Shown piece by piece: positions 15,999 through 24,556 of a stretch of DNA of 64,000 nt. The notes under the pieces are model-generated. The model did no database searches and had not been told where the DNA came from. It saw only the letters and a list, made by a program, of their open reading frames with translations. Numbering within the stretch: position 1 is the stretch's first letter; each line of letters begins with the position of its first letter. Source of the DNA: Thermopolyspora sp040678635 (lineage in GTDB: Bacteria; Actinomycetota; Actinomycetes; Streptosporangiales; Streptosporangiaceae); contig NZ_JBFATZ010000026.1 of NCBI RefSeq assembly GCF_040678635.1, positions 38,740 to 102,739 on the forward strand, in the 5' to 3' direction. Position numbers and translations under genes: made by a program.

Positions 15999-16556
15999 CT
16001 ACGTGATCAGGGAGGCGTAGACGATGATGTTGTCGCGGTACTGGTGCTGGGACCAGTCGAAGGTGCCGCCGCAGGTGACCAGGCGCAGGCCGTCCTCCAG
16101 GTAGACGCGTTCGGCGGGGAAGCGGTTTTTGGGGATCTGCTCGACTTTGTCGACGCGGTATCGGGCGACCTTGCCGTCGCTGCGCGTGACCTTGACCACG
16201 GCGCCCTTGCGGACCTCGCGGAGCCGGTAGAAGACGGCGGCGGCCTTCTTGGTGTCGACGTGGCCGATGATGACCGAGGCGCCGCGCTCCCCCGGGACGA
16301 CGCTGTTCTTGTACCAGCCGGCCATCTGCGGCTTCTCGTACGGCGGCAGCTCGACGTCGCCCTCCTTGGTGAGGCCGAGCTTCATCAGCGGCGCGTCGAG
16401 CTTCAGCGACGGGATGTCGATGCGCTGCGGCGTCACGGCGGCGACGCGGGCCGACGCGATCTCCTCCTTCTTCTCCTGCCCGTCACGGCCGACGATGGCG
16501 TACAGAACGGTGCCCGTGAGCACACCGGCCACGACGACGCGTTTCCACTGGGTCAT
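15999..16556 (-). CDS. Class F sortase
   Basis: Membrane-anchored transpeptidase that joins surface proteins to the cell wall. The 185-residue protein has one N-terminal membrane segment (about 6-22) and the catalytic triad His 99 (IIGHVDTKKA), Cys 162 (LRLVTCGGTFD) and Arg 174 (HQYRDNIIVYA). The short length, TCGG signature and gene size fit class F of actinobacteria rather than class E. Its ATG overlaps the stop of the upstream LPxTG gene (ATGA), so enzyme and probable substrate are made from one mRNA. Confidence 0.9.
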   Translation of the reverse strand: MTQWKRVVVAGVLTGTVLYAIVGRDGQEKKEEIASARVAAVTPQRIDIPSLKLDAPLMKLGLTKEGDVELPPYEKPQMAGWYKNSVVPGERGASVIIGHVDTKKAAAVFYRLREVRKGAVVKVTRSDGKVARYRVDKVEQIPKNRFPAERVYLEDGLRLVTCGGTFDWSQHQYRDNIIVYASLIT

Positions 16557-17191
16557 CGCGCCCGGCGGCGGACCAACATGACGCCGGCGCAGATCACGGC
16601 CGCGGCGGCCAGCCCGGTGACCGGCAGCGGGATGCCGGAGTCCTCGGCCGGGCCGCCCGCGGCGGTGCCGCCGCCGCCCGCGTGCGGGGCCCGGGTCGGG
16701 ATCGTGGTACGGGTGCGGGTCGGGGTGGAGCGCGGCCGGGCGGTGATGGTCAGGCGGGCGGTGCCGGTGTCGTTGGTGCCCTCACATCTGACCTCGACGT
16801 TGTATGTGCCGGGCCTGGCGTCGGCGCTCAGCAGGGCGAAGCCGCGCACCTCGGGGGTGGCGGGGGTGGCGCCATCGCCGTTCGCCGACGGGGTGACGGT
16901 GGGCTGGGCCAGCGTGACGACGCCGGTGAAGGCGCTCGACCGCGCGGTCGCCCGGTATTCGGTGCCGCCCTGCGGGAACGGGCAGAACGCCCGGATCCGG
17001 ATGGACTTGGTGGTGCCGCCGGTGGTCCTCGCCGGGTTCAGCTCGACCCGGACCGGCTGGCGGCTCGCCGGGGCCGTGGCCGTGGCCGCCGGGGTGGAGC
17101 TCGGGGAGGTCGACTGGGCCTCCGCCGTACAGGCGGCGGTGCCGAGCAGACCCAGCGTTCCCGCCAACGCGACTTGACCGATCTTGCGCAC
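16553..17191 (-). CDS. LPxTG-type cell-wall surface protein, probable sortase substrate
   Basis: A 212-residue exported protein. It has an N-terminal signal (KIGQVALAGTLGLLGTAACT, likely cleaved after AEA), a Thr/Pro/Ser-rich stretch, a central ~110-residue beta-type domain with paired Cys (RAFCPFPQGG and VEVRCEGTND), a Thr/Arg/Pro linker, and a C-terminal sorting signal: LPVTG at 189-193, a hydrophobic segment and the tail RRRAR. The GTG at 17191 has GGGAG 8 nt upstream; a GTG three codons earlier would sit too close to it. Function beyond wall attachment is unknown. Confidence 0.88.
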   Translation of the reverse strand: MRKIGQVALAGTLGLLGTAACTAEAQSTSPSSTPAATATAPASRQPVRVELNPARTTGGTTKSIRIRAFCPFPQGGTEYRATARSSAFTGVVTLAQPTVTPSANGDGATPATPEVRGFALLSADARPGTYNVEVRCEGTNDTGTARLTITARPRSTPTRTRTTIPTRAPHAGGGGTAAGGPAEDSGIPLPVTGLAAAAVICAGVMLVRRRAR

Positions 17192-17328
17192 GCCGCACAC
17201 TCCCGCCTCGCCGTTGACCCGACCGCCCGATCACGTTACCTGCTGCTGACCGTCATACCCCGAAAATATAGACCAACCCCCTTGAGGCGATCTTCCATGC
17301 GAGTAATCCGGACTAGATCAGACGGCGA

Positions 17329-17772
17329 TCAGGACGCGCGGGACCAGCGGGGGCCGACCCCGGTGATGGTGACCAGGCGCTCGTCGCCCGACTCGCCGGG
17401 CGCGATGTCGATCTCCAGGCGGTCCTCGTTGAGCGCCTCGACGAGGTCCTCCCCCCACTCCACGACCGTCACCGACTCCTCCAGGGACGCGTCGAGGTCG
17501 AGGTCGTCGACCTCCAGCCGCCCGCCGAGGCGGTAGGCGTCCACGTGGACCAGGTCGGGGCCGTCGCACAGCGACGGGTGCACGCGGGCGATCACGAACG
17601 TCGGCGAGGTGATCGGGCCGCGCACCTTGAGCCCCTCGGCGATGCCCTGCACCAGGGTGGTCTTGCCCGCGCCGAGCGGCCCCGACAGCACCACCAGGTC
17701 GCCGGGCCGCAGCCGGGTGGCGAGCTCGGCGCCGAGCTCGCGCATCTCCTCGGCGGTGCGCGCCCTCCTCAC
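17329..17772 (-). CDS. tsaE: tRNA t6A biosynthesis ATPase TsaE
   Basis: A 147-residue P-loop ATPase that resets the TsaB-TsaD complex in t6A synthesis. Walker A is GPLGAGKTTL at 31-40, followed by the family segment ITSPTFVIARVH and VHVDAYRLGG. The start is a GTG overlapping the stop of the hydrolase gene (GTGA), with GGGGAG upstream. It is the last gene of the acpS-nnrD-alr-hydrolase-tsaE series; 128 bp then separates it from the LPxTG/sortase unit. Confidence 0.93.
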   Translation of the reverse strand: MRRARTAEEMRELGAELATRLRPGDLVVLSGPLGAGKTTLVQGIAEGLKVRGPITSPTFVIARVHPSLCDGPDLVHVDAYRLGGRLEVDDLDLDASLEESVTVVEWGEDLVEALNEDRLEIDIAPGESGDERLVTITGVGPRWSRAS

Positions 17773-18821
17773 CGGTTCTCCCCCTGCACCCGCTTGAGCA
17801 GGTCGCGCAGCGCGTCGTTGACCACCTGGGGCCGCTCCATCTGCACCAGGTGGGAGGTGCCCGCCACCACCTCCAGATGGGCCGAGGGCACCACCTCCGC
17901 GATCGCGCGGCTGTGGTCCGGCGGGGTCAGCCAGTCCTTGTCCCCCACGATGATCGAGGTCGGCACCTTGTCCAGCACGTCCAGCGCGGACAGCTTGTCG
18001 TGGGCCATCAGCGCCGGGTAGAAGTCGGCGATCACGTCGGTCGGCGTCGAGCGGATCATCGTGTCGACGAAGTCGACGAGCGTGGGGCTGACGTTGCGCG
18101 AGTCGCCGAACCCGAACAGGCGCATCGCCAGGAACGACACGTCGCTGCCGACCTGCCGGCCGCGATCCACCAGGGCGGCCCGGCGGCCGAGCGCGGCGAC
18201 GGCCTGCGGGGCCACCCGGTGCACGGCCTTGGCCACCAGGGCGGGCAGGCCCAGCGTCACCTCCGCCAGCCTCCCGGCCGAGGTGGAGATCAGCGCGACC
18301 CCCTGGATCCGGTCGCCGAACAGCTCCGGATACCGCTCCGCGAGCGCCATCACGGTCATGCCGCCCATGGAGTGGCCGACCAGCACGCACGGGCCCGGCA
18401 CCTGGGCGTCGAGCACGTCGCGCAGGTCGTCGCCGAGCCGGTCGATGGTGCGGTCGGTGACGCCGTCGCGCTGGGACCGGCCGTGGCAGCGCTGGTCCCA
18501 CAGCACGAGCCGGTACGCGTCGCGCAGGTCGCGGCGCTGATAGTGCCAGGAGTCCAGATTGAGCGTGTAGCCGTGGCACAGCACCACGGTCAGCGGCGCG
18601 TCCTGCGGCCCGTCGAGCTCCACGTGCAGCCGCACGCCGTCGGAGGCGGTGACGTTCACCTCCTGCCCGCGCAGCTCGCCGAACGGCTCGCTCGCCTCGG
18701 GGTCGGGACGCAGGCGAATGCGCCCGACGGCGTACCTTTTGGCCAGAGCCGCCGTCGCCACACCCGCCGAAGCGGCTCCGACGACGGCCCCCGCGATCCC
18801 GACCCTTCGCCGCCTGCTCAC
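17769..18821 (-). CDS. Alpha/beta hydrolase, membrane-anchored or exported
   Basis: A 350-residue serine hydrolase of unknown substrate. After an N-terminal Arg-rich start and hydrophobic segment (about 7-27) that looks like a signal or anchor, the fold shows VLCHGYTLNLDSW (oxyanion hole), nucleophile Ser 151 in VGHSMGGMTV, an acidic residue in VGDKDWLTPP and His 324 in AGTSHLVQMERP. It is commonly found between alr and tsaE in actinomycetes. The gene starts at ATG and lies 9 bp after alr. Confidence 0.88.
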   Translation of the reverse strand: MSRRRRVGIAGAVVGAASAGVATAALAKRYAVGRIRLRPDPEASEPFGELRGQEVNVTASDGVRLHVELDGPQDAPLTVVLCHGYTLNLDSWHYQRRDLRDAYRLVLWDQRCHGRSQRDGVTDRTIDRLGDDLRDVLDAQVPGPCVLVGHSMGGMTVMALAERYPELFGDRIQGVALISTSAGRLAEVTLGLPALVAKAVHRVAPQAVAALGRRAALVDRGRQVGSDVSFLAMRLFGFGDSRNVSPTLVDFVDTMIRSTPTDVIADFYPALMAHDKLSALDVLDKVPTSIIVGDKDWLTPPDHSRAIAEVVPSAHLEVVAGTSHLVQMERPQVVNDALRDLLKRVQGENR

Positions 18822-18830
18822 GGACCCTCC

Positions 18831-19970
18831 TTACCGCACACCCTCATGCCGGTAGACGCGCGGCACGCGCGCACCGATCCTCGTCACGATCTCATGGCTG
18901 ATCGTGCCGAGGGAATCCGCCCACTCCTGAGCGGTCGGCTCGCCGTCGTCCCCCGGCCCGAACAGGATGACCTCGTCACCCGCCGCGACCGGATCGTCAC
19001 CCAGGTCGATCACGAACTGGTCCATGCAGACCCGCCCGGCGACCCGCCGTCTGCGGCCCGCCGCGAGCACGTGCCCACGATTGGACAGTCCACGCATCAC
19101 GCCGTCGGCGTACCCCAGGGGAACCAGGCCGAGCGTGGTCTCGCGATCGGTGACGTACAGGTGGCCGTAGGAGACGCCGGACCCGGCCGGCACCCGCTTG
19201 ACCAGGGCGAGGCGCGCGACGAGCGTCATCGCCGGGCGCAGCCCGAAGTCGCCCGCCTCGGGGATCGGGCTCAGGCCGTAGACGGCGATTCCCGGACGCA
19301 CCATGTCATAGCGCGCCTCCGGCAGGGTGATGGTCGCGGCCGAGTTGGCGATGTGGCGGATCACGTGGGAACCGGCCGCGCCGAGCTTGTCGGCGAGGTT
19401 GAGCGCCTCATCGAACGCCGCGAGTTGCGCGGCGATCGAGGGGTGGCCGGGGATGTCGGCGCACGCGAAGTGCGACCACAGGCCGACGATCTCGACGACG
19501 CCCCCGGCCTGCGCGGCGAGCGCGCGATCCAGCAGGGCCGGCCACAGCGCCAGCGGCGCGCCGCCGCGCGAGATGCCGGTGTCGGCCTTCAGGTGCACCC
19601 GAGCCGTCCGGCCGGTACGGCGGGCCGCCTCCGCGATCCGGTCAAGGATCCCCGGATCGCCCGCCGACAGCTCCACGTCACGCTCGACCGCCTCGTCCAG
19701 CGGCTCGCCCGGCGTGAGGATCCACGACAGGATCGGGGCGGTGATCCCGGCCGCGCGCAGCGTGAGCGCCTCGCTCACCAGCGCGGTGCCGAGCCGGGTC
19801 GCGCCCGCCGCCAGGCAGGCGCGGGCGCAGGGAACGATCCCGTGGCCGTACCCGTCCGCCTTGACCGCCGCCATCACCTCGGCGCCGGCGGCGTGCCCGC
19901 GCAGCACGGAGATGTTGTGGGCGATCGCCGCGAGATCCACACGGGCCTCGGCGGGGGCAGCAGCGCTCAT
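18831..19970 (-). CDS. alr: Alanine racemase
   Basis: PLP enzyme that makes D-alanine for peptidoglycan. It has 379 residues; the cofactor lysine is Lys 37 in AAVKADGYGHG and the second catalytic residue is Tyr 268 in GVSYGHLYVTD. The ATG at 19968-19970 overlaps the nnrD stop by 4 bp, which fixes the start; a long upstream extension of the frame runs inside nnrD and is not real. Confidence 0.96.
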   Translation of the reverse strand: MSAAAPAEARVDLAAIAHNISVLRGHAAGAEVMAAVKADGYGHGIVPCARACLAAGATRLGTALVSEALTLRAAGITAPILSWILTPGEPLDEAVERDVELSAGDPGILDRIAEAARRTGRTARVHLKADTGISRGGAPLALWPALLDRALAAQAGGVVEIVGLWSHFACADIPGHPSIAAQLAAFDEALNLADKLGAAGSHVIRHIANSAATITLPEARYDMVRPGIAVYGLSPIPEAGDFGLRPAMTLVARLALVKRVPAGSGVSYGHLYVTDRETTLGLVPLGYADGVMRGLSNRGHVLAAGRRRRVAGRVCMDQFVIDLGDDPVAAGDEVILFGPGDDGEPTAQEWADSLGTISHEIVTRIGARVPRVYRHEGVR

Positions 19971-21472
19971 TCCTCCATTTTGGCAGGTGAATCGAGTGCA
20001 CGCCGCGCTTCGGGCAGGGCGTCGGGCAGGTCCTGCGCCGAGATCGGCGTCATACCGGCCACGCGCGCCGCCAGACCGTGCAGGTACGCCGCGCAGGATC
20101 CCGCCTCGTAACAGGTGAGGCCGCCCGCGAGCAACGCGCCCGCCAGGCCGGAGAGCACGTCGCCGGTGCCGCCGGTGGCGAGCCAGGGGGTGCCGGTGCC
20201 GTTGACGCGGACCGGTCGGCCGGTCTCGGCGACGAGCGTGGTCGAGCCCTTCAGCAGCACCGTCACGCCCAGGTCGGCGGCGGCCAGCCGGACGTGCTCC
20301 AGGCGGCTCGCCTCGATGCGCTCGCGCGGCACGCCGATCAGCCGGGACAGCTCGCCCGCGTGCGGGGTGATCAGCAGGTTGGGGCGCAGCAGCGACCGGT
20401 CGGCGGCGAGCAGGGTGAGCCCGTCGGCGTCGAGGACCGTCGGCAGGCCGGTGTCGAGCACGGCCTCGGCGAGCGCGTGCGCCCGGTCGTCGGTGCCCAT
20501 GCCCGGGCCGAGCACCCATGCCTGCACCCGGCCCATGCTCTCGACGCCCGCGCGGGCGTCCCCGTCCCCCTCAAGGATCGTGGTGTCAAGGATCGTGGTG
20601 ACGGCCTCGGGCCAGCGGGCGCGCACGAGCTCCACCGGCTCGCGAGCGCTGGCGAACCGCACCATTCCGGCCCCGCCCCGTACGGCCCCGCCCACCGCGA
20701 GCACGGCCGCCCCGGTGTAGCGGGCGCTGCCCGCGACCACCCCGACCACGCCTCTGCGGTACTTGTCGGACTCGGGGCCCGGCCGGGGCAGCCGCGCGGC
20801 CACGTCGGCGGCGGTGAGCGCGGTCACGTCCGGGTCGGGCAGGTGGGGGCCGATGCCGATGTCGATCACTTCGAGCGTGCCGACGTGGCTCGCCCCGGGG
20901 TCGATGAGCAGGCCGGTCTTGCACGCCCCGAAGGTGACGGTCAGGTGCGCGCGCACGGCCGCGCCCTCGACGCGCCCGGTGCTCGCGTCCACGCCGCTCG
21001 GCACGTCCACGGCGACGACCGTGGCGTCCGCGCCGTTCGCCAGCTCCGTCAGCCCCGCGTACGGCTCGCGCAGCGCCCCCGCCGCGCCGATGCCGACGAG
21101 CCCGTCCACGATCAGGTCGGCCGCGGCGACGGCCCGCCCGGCGTGCTCGGCGTGCCCGGCGTGCTCGATGACCCGGCCCCCCGCCGCCCGCAGCGCCGCC
21201 AGGCCGCCCTGGTGGGCGCGCGACCCGGCCAGGATCGCCTCGACGCGGGCTCCCCGGCGGGCCAGGCGGGCCCCGGCGTACAGGGCGTCGCCGCCGTTGT
21301 CGCCGCTGCCGATCAGCAGCGTGACGCGCGAGCCGTACACGCGCCCGAGCGCCCGGGCGCAGACCACGGCGAGCGCGGTCGCGGCGCGCTGCATGAGCGT
21401 GCCCTCGGGAAGCCGCGCCATCAGCGCGTGCTCGGCGGAGCGGATCTGGTCGGCGGTGTAGGCGGTGCGCAC
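19967..21472 (-). CDS. nnrD: Bifunctional NAD(P)H-hydrate epimerase / dehydratase
   Basis: Repairs hydrated NAD(P)H. The 501-residue protein joins an epimerase domain (about 1-215; IGSGDNGGDALYAGARLA, DGLVGIGAAG, VAVDVPSGVDASTG) to an ADP-dependent dehydratase of the ribokinase fold (about 225-490; LGPGMGTDD, ITPHAGELSRL, LLKGSTTLV, TGGTGDVLSGLAGALLA). It starts with GTG. The gene lies between acpS and alr and is coupled to alr by an ATGA overlap. Confidence 0.95.
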   Translation of the reverse strand: MRTAYTADQIRSAEHALMARLPEGTLMQRAATALAVVCARALGRVYGSRVTLLIGSGDNGGDALYAGARLARRGARVEAILAGSRAHQGGLAALRAAGGRVIEHAGHAEHAGRAVAAADLIVDGLVGIGAAGALREPYAGLTELANGADATVVAVDVPSGVDASTGRVEGAAVRAHLTVTFGACKTGLLIDPGASHVGTLEVIDIGIGPHLPDPDVTALTAADVAARLPRPGPESDKYRRGVVGVVAGSARYTGAAVLAVGGAVRGGAGMVRFASAREPVELVRARWPEAVTTILDTTILEGDGDARAGVESMGRVQAWVLGPGMGTDDRAHALAEAVLDTGLPTVLDADGLTLLAADRSLLRPNLLITPHAGELSRLIGVPRERIEASRLEHVRLAAADLGVTVLLKGSTTLVAETGRPVRVNGTGTPWLATGGTGDVLSGLAGALLAGGLTCYEAGSCAAYLHGLAARVAGMTPISAQDLPDALPEARRALDSPAKMEE

Positions 21473-21482
21473 CCTGCCGAAT

Positions 21483-21845
21483 TTAATCGCGCGGGCCGCC
21501 TTCCGCGATCACATACGCGATCGCCACACCGCCGTCGTGGCTGAGCGACAAGTGCCAGCGGGCGACGCCCAACTCGGCCGCGACCTCGGCGGCGCGGCCG
21601 AGGACGCGCAGGCTCGGCGGTCCCCCGGTCTCCCGGCACACCTCGGCCTCCCGGTGGGCCAGTCCGGGCGGCGCGCCGAGCGCCTTGGCGACGGCCTCCT
21701 TGGCGGCGAACCGCGCGGCGAGCGACGCCACGGGCAGGTCGCGCTCGGCGGGCGTGAACAGCCGCTCCCGCAGGGCGGGGGTGCGTTCGAGCGCGGAGGC
21801 GAACCGCGCCACGTCCACCACGTCCACGCCGATCCCCACGATCAT
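21483..21845 (-). CDS. acpS: Holo-[acyl-carrier-protein] synthase
   Basis: Transfers phosphopantetheine from CoA to acyl carrier protein. The 120-residue enzyme has the Mg-binding Asp 8 in GIGVDVVDVARF, Glu 50 in RFAAKEAVAKAL, and HLSLSHDGGVAIAYV near the C-terminus. Its ATG is itself part of the first unit of a 17-bp tandem array that forms the whole upstream region; the ribosome site GGGAAG comes from a variant of that unit. It heads the acpS-nnrD-alr series, 10 bp before nnrD. Confidence 0.95.
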   Translation of the reverse strand: MIVGIGVDVVDVARFASALERTPALRERLFTPAERDLPVASLAARFAAKEAVAKALGAPPGLAHREAEVCRETGGPPSLRVLGRAAEVAAELGVARWHLSLSHDGGVAIAYVIAEGGPRD

Positions 21846-21981
21846 CGGCTTCCCACGGTCATCGGCATCTCACGGGCATCGGCATCTCACGGGCATCGGC
21901 ATCTCACGGGCATCGGCATCTCACGGGCATCGGCATCTCACGGGCATCGGCTTTTGCGGTCATCGGCTTTGAGGTCATCGG
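21843..21981. repeat. 17-bp tandem array at the acpS start codon
   Basis: Five perfect head-to-tail copies of catcggcatctcacggg (21860-21944). One variant unit to the left, catcggcttcccacggt, includes the acpS start codon. Two shorter variants (catcggcttttgcggt, catcggctttgaggt) and a stub catcgg lie to the right. The array fills the whole space between acpS and the stop of the PhoX-like gene. Confidence 0.97.
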
Positions 21982-21986
21982 CACGG

Positions 21987-23411
21987 TCAGAAGCCCCCGC
22001 GCTCCCACGGCCCCCAGATCGCGAACGACATACCCTGCGTCGACTGCACGTTCACGAACAGCGTGTGCCCGTCCGGGCTGAACACGGAGCCGGCGAACTC
22101 GGCCCCCGGGTCGCCCTCGACCGGCTCAAGGCGGGCGAAGTCGAAGATCTGGCCGGTCGTGGTGAGGCCGCGCAGGTAGTTGTCGCCGTCGCCGTCCTCG
22201 CACAGCACCAGCGTGCCGCGCCGGCTGGTGGTGACGTTGTCGGGCAGGTCCAGCGTCCGCGACGACGGCGACTGGTACACCAGCCGCAGCCGACCGGCCG
22301 CGCAGTCGAAGGCGAAGATCTGCCCGCGCCCGTCGCCGAACCCGGACGGCGCGTCGTCCCCGGTGGCGCGCGGCCCGCCCTGGGTGGAGACGAAGTAGAC
22401 CGTGCCGTCGTGGTAGACCGCGCCCTCAAGCCGGGAGAAGATCGCCGCGCCCTTGGCCCGGCCCTGCCGCCCGACCGCCTGGATCGCCTCGTCGTTGGAC
22501 GGCCTGCCGGTGAAGGTCGGGTCGGGGTCGTCGATGTCCACCCAGGTCACCTTCCACGAGGCGTCCGCGCGCTGGGCCTTGGCCAGGTTCGCGCGCGGGC
22601 TGCCCGCGACGGCGAGCATCTGCAGCCTGCCGCCGTCGAGGATGCGGCCCACCCGCTGCGGGTCCTGCGGCGGCAGGTAGCGGTAGAAGCCGGAGGGGAA
22701 GTTGAAGTTGTCCTCGGTGAGGTAGATCGCCCGGGTGATCGGGTCGTAGGCGGCGGACTCGTGCGCGAACCGCCCGGCCGAGCGGATGGGCCGGGCCGAC
22801 GCCGCCCCCCGGATCGGCACCTCGAAGATGTAGCCGTGCTTGCGGGTGAGCCTGCCGTTGTCCCCGCCGGTGTGGTCGTTCCCCACGTCGGGGCCGTTGA
22901 CGGTCTCCTCGCAGCTCACCCAGGAGCCCCACGGCATCATGCCGCCCGAGCAGTTCATCTGGGTGCCGGTCAGGCTGGGGTAGGACCGCTTGACCTCGCC
23001 GAAGCGGGTCACCTCCAGGGTGGCCGTGCCGCCGCCCGCCGCCGGGTCGTACGCCTTCCTCCGGTCGCCGAACGCGCCGACCGGGCCGTTGATCTCGTGG
23101 TTGCGCACCAGGATCACCCGGCCGTCCGGGCCGGGGAAGGCGCCCATGCCGTCGTGCCTGCCGGGCGTGACGCCGCCGGAGGTGAACCGGGAGCCGACCG
23201 GGTTGAACGAACGATAGGAGAAGCCCTCGGGCAGATGCAGGCGCACCGCGCCGTCGCGCCGGTCCTTGACCGGTTTCAGCGAGCCGTACCCGCCGCCCGG
23301 CCGCCGCTCCCCGCGCATGCCGACGGCCGCGGCGCCGCTGAACGGCCCGCATCCGGACAACGCCGCCCCGGCGACGGTGACGCCATGGGCGAGGAAGTGG
23401 CGTCGCTCCAT
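21987..23411 (-). CDS. PhoX-like (DUF839) protein, Tat-exported lipoprotein
   Basis: A 474-residue extracytoplasmic protein. The N-terminus carries a twin-arginine type signal (ERRHFLAHG) running into a lipobox ALSGC with Cys 21. The remainder is a beta-propeller-like PhoX domain with the segments HDGMGAFPG, LVRNHEING, GTQMNCSGGMMPWGSWVSCEE, FAHESAAYDP, IYLTEDNF and TLVLCEDGDGDN, which supply acidic metal ligands and paired Cys. PhoX enzymes are Ca/Fe-dependent phosphatases, but many DUF839 proteins have no proven activity, so phosphatase is only a likely role. It is divergent from coaA. Confidence 0.88.
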   Translation of the reverse strand: MERRHFLAHGVTVAGAALSGCGPFSGAAAVGMRGERRPGGGYGSLKPVKDRRDGAVRLHLPEGFSYRSFNPVGSRFTSGGVTPGRHDGMGAFPGPDGRVILVRNHEINGPVGAFGDRRKAYDPAAGGGTATLEVTRFGEVKRSYPSLTGTQMNCSGGMMPWGSWVSCEETVNGPDVGNDHTGGDNGRLTRKHGYIFEVPIRGAASARPIRSAGRFAHESAAYDPITRAIYLTEDNFNFPSGFYRYLPPQDPQRVGRILDGGRLQMLAVAGSPRANLAKAQRADASWKVTWVDIDDPDPTFTGRPSNDEAIQAVGRQGRAKGAAIFSRLEGAVYHDGTVYFVSTQGGPRATGDDAPSGFGDGRGQIFAFDCAAGRLRLVYQSPSSRTLDLPDNVTTSRRGTLVLCEDGDGDNYLRGLTTTGQIFDFARLEPVEGDPGAEFAGSVFSPDGHTLFVNVQSTQGMSFAIWGPWERGGF

Positions 23412-23443
23412 GTGCGCTCCCGAGAATTTTTCACTAGGACCGA

Positions 23444-23473
23444 ATTCACTCTAGGGCGATTCACTCTAGGGCG
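23444..23473. repeat. 15-bp perfect tandem duplication in the divergent promoter region
   Basis: attcactctagggcg occurs twice head to tail; a degenerate third unit (tttcactaggaccg) precedes it. On the minus strand each unit presents CCTAGAGTG, which contains a -10-like TAGAGT for the PhoX-like gene. Confidence 0.85.
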
Positions 23474-23517
23474 GCGGGTATGCCCCCACGAGCCGATTGC
23501 CGATTCAGCCCTGCCGG

Positions 23518-23523
23518 TAGGCT
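23518..23523 (+). promoter_or_regulatory. -10 element of a leaderless coaA promoter
   Basis: TAGGCT ends 8 nt before the ATG at 23532; TTGCCG lies 15 nt upstream as a poorly spaced -35. Confidence 0.5.
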
Positions 23524-23531
23524 CAGCGAAC

Positions 23532-24470
23532 ATGGCCAACGCTTGGGATGGGGCGCCCGCGCCGTACGTCGAACTGAATCGCGATCAGTGGCGCCAGCTC
23601 CGCAAGAGCACCCCGCTCACGCTCGACCAGCGGGAGCTGGAGGAGCTGCGGGGGGTCGAGGATCCCATCGACCTCGACGAGGTCACCGATATCTACCTTC
23701 CCCTGAGCCGGCTGCTCAACCTGCACTTCACGGGGGCGCGCGAGCGCGGCGCCACGGTGAGCGCCTTCCTGGGCGAGCAGGCCGCGCCGCCGCCGTACAT
23801 CCTCGGCATCGCGGGCAGCGTCGCGGTCGGCAAGTCGACGACGGCGCGGCTGCTGCGCGCGCTGCTGGCCCGCTGGCCCGAGCATCCGCGGGTGGAGCTG
23901 GTGACCACCGACAGCTTCCTGTACCCCAACGAGGTGCTGGAGGAGCGGGGGATCATGCACCGCAAGGGCTTCCCGGAGAGCTATGACCGGCGCGCCCTGG
24001 TGCGGTTCGTGGCCTCGGTCAAGGCCGGGGTGCCGGAGGTCGTCGCGCCCGTCTACAGCCATTTGGAGTACGACATCGTGCCCGGCGCGCGGCAGACGAT
24101 CAGCCGGCCGGACATCCTCATCGTCGAGGGGCTCAACGTGCTGCAGCCCGCGCCGCCGACCGCGCTCGCGGTGAACGACTTCTTCGACTTCTCGATCTAC
24201 GTGGACGCGCGGGTGGAGGACATCCGGGAGTGGTACGTGGCGCGGTTCCACCGGCTGCGGCGCACGGCCTTCGCCGATCCGAAGTCCTATTTCCGGTTCC
24301 TCAGTGACTTGTCCGAGGAGGAGGCGACCGCCTTCGCCAGGGACGTCTGGCGGGACGTCAACGAGCGCAACCTCGTGGAGAACATCGCGCCCACCCGCGC
24401 CCGCGCCCTGCTCGTGCTGCGCAAGGGGCCCGACCACTCGGTCCAGCGGGTACGGCTGCGCCGTACCTAG
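23532..24470 (+). CDS. coaA: Pantothenate kinase, type I
   Basis: Phosphorylates pantothenate, the first and rate-limiting step of CoA synthesis. The 312-residue enzyme has Walker A GSVAVGKST at 95-103, TTDSFLYPNEVLEERG, RKGFPESYD, and PVYSHLEYDIVP, all standard for the prokaryotic type I family. There is no Shine-Dalgarno before the ATG; a TAGGCT hexamer 8 nt upstream suggests a leaderless message. Confidence 0.96.
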   Translation: MANAWDGAPAPYVELNRDQWRQLRKSTPLTLDQRELEELRGVEDPIDLDEVTDIYLPLSRLLNLHFTGARERGATVSAFLGEQAAPPPYILGIAGSVAVGKSTTARLLRALLARWPEHPRVELVTTDSFLYPNEVLEERGIMHRKGFPESYDRRALVRFVASVKAGVPEVVAPVYSHLEYDIVPGARQTISRPDILIVEGLNVLQPAPPTALAVNDFFDFSIYVDARVEDIREWYVARFHRLRRTAFADPKSYFRFLSDLSEEEATAFARDVWRDVNERNLVENIAPTRARALLVLRKGPDHSVQRVRLRRT

Positions 24471-24479
24471 GCCCTGCCC

Positions 24480-24495
24480 CCTCCCCTTGGGGAGG
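24480..24495 (+). terminator. Stem-loop after coaA
   Basis: 7-bp stem cctcccc / ggggagg around tt; short and without a T-run. Confidence 0.4.
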
Positions 24496-24556
24496 AGACC
24501 GGGCTCGTCCGAACGGCCGAGGACACCGGCGGACGCCCGGCTATAGGGTCCGAACC

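Noticed and set aside
15999..17191. Class E sortase
   Set aside because: Length, TCGG motif and paired short LPxTG gene fit class F better.
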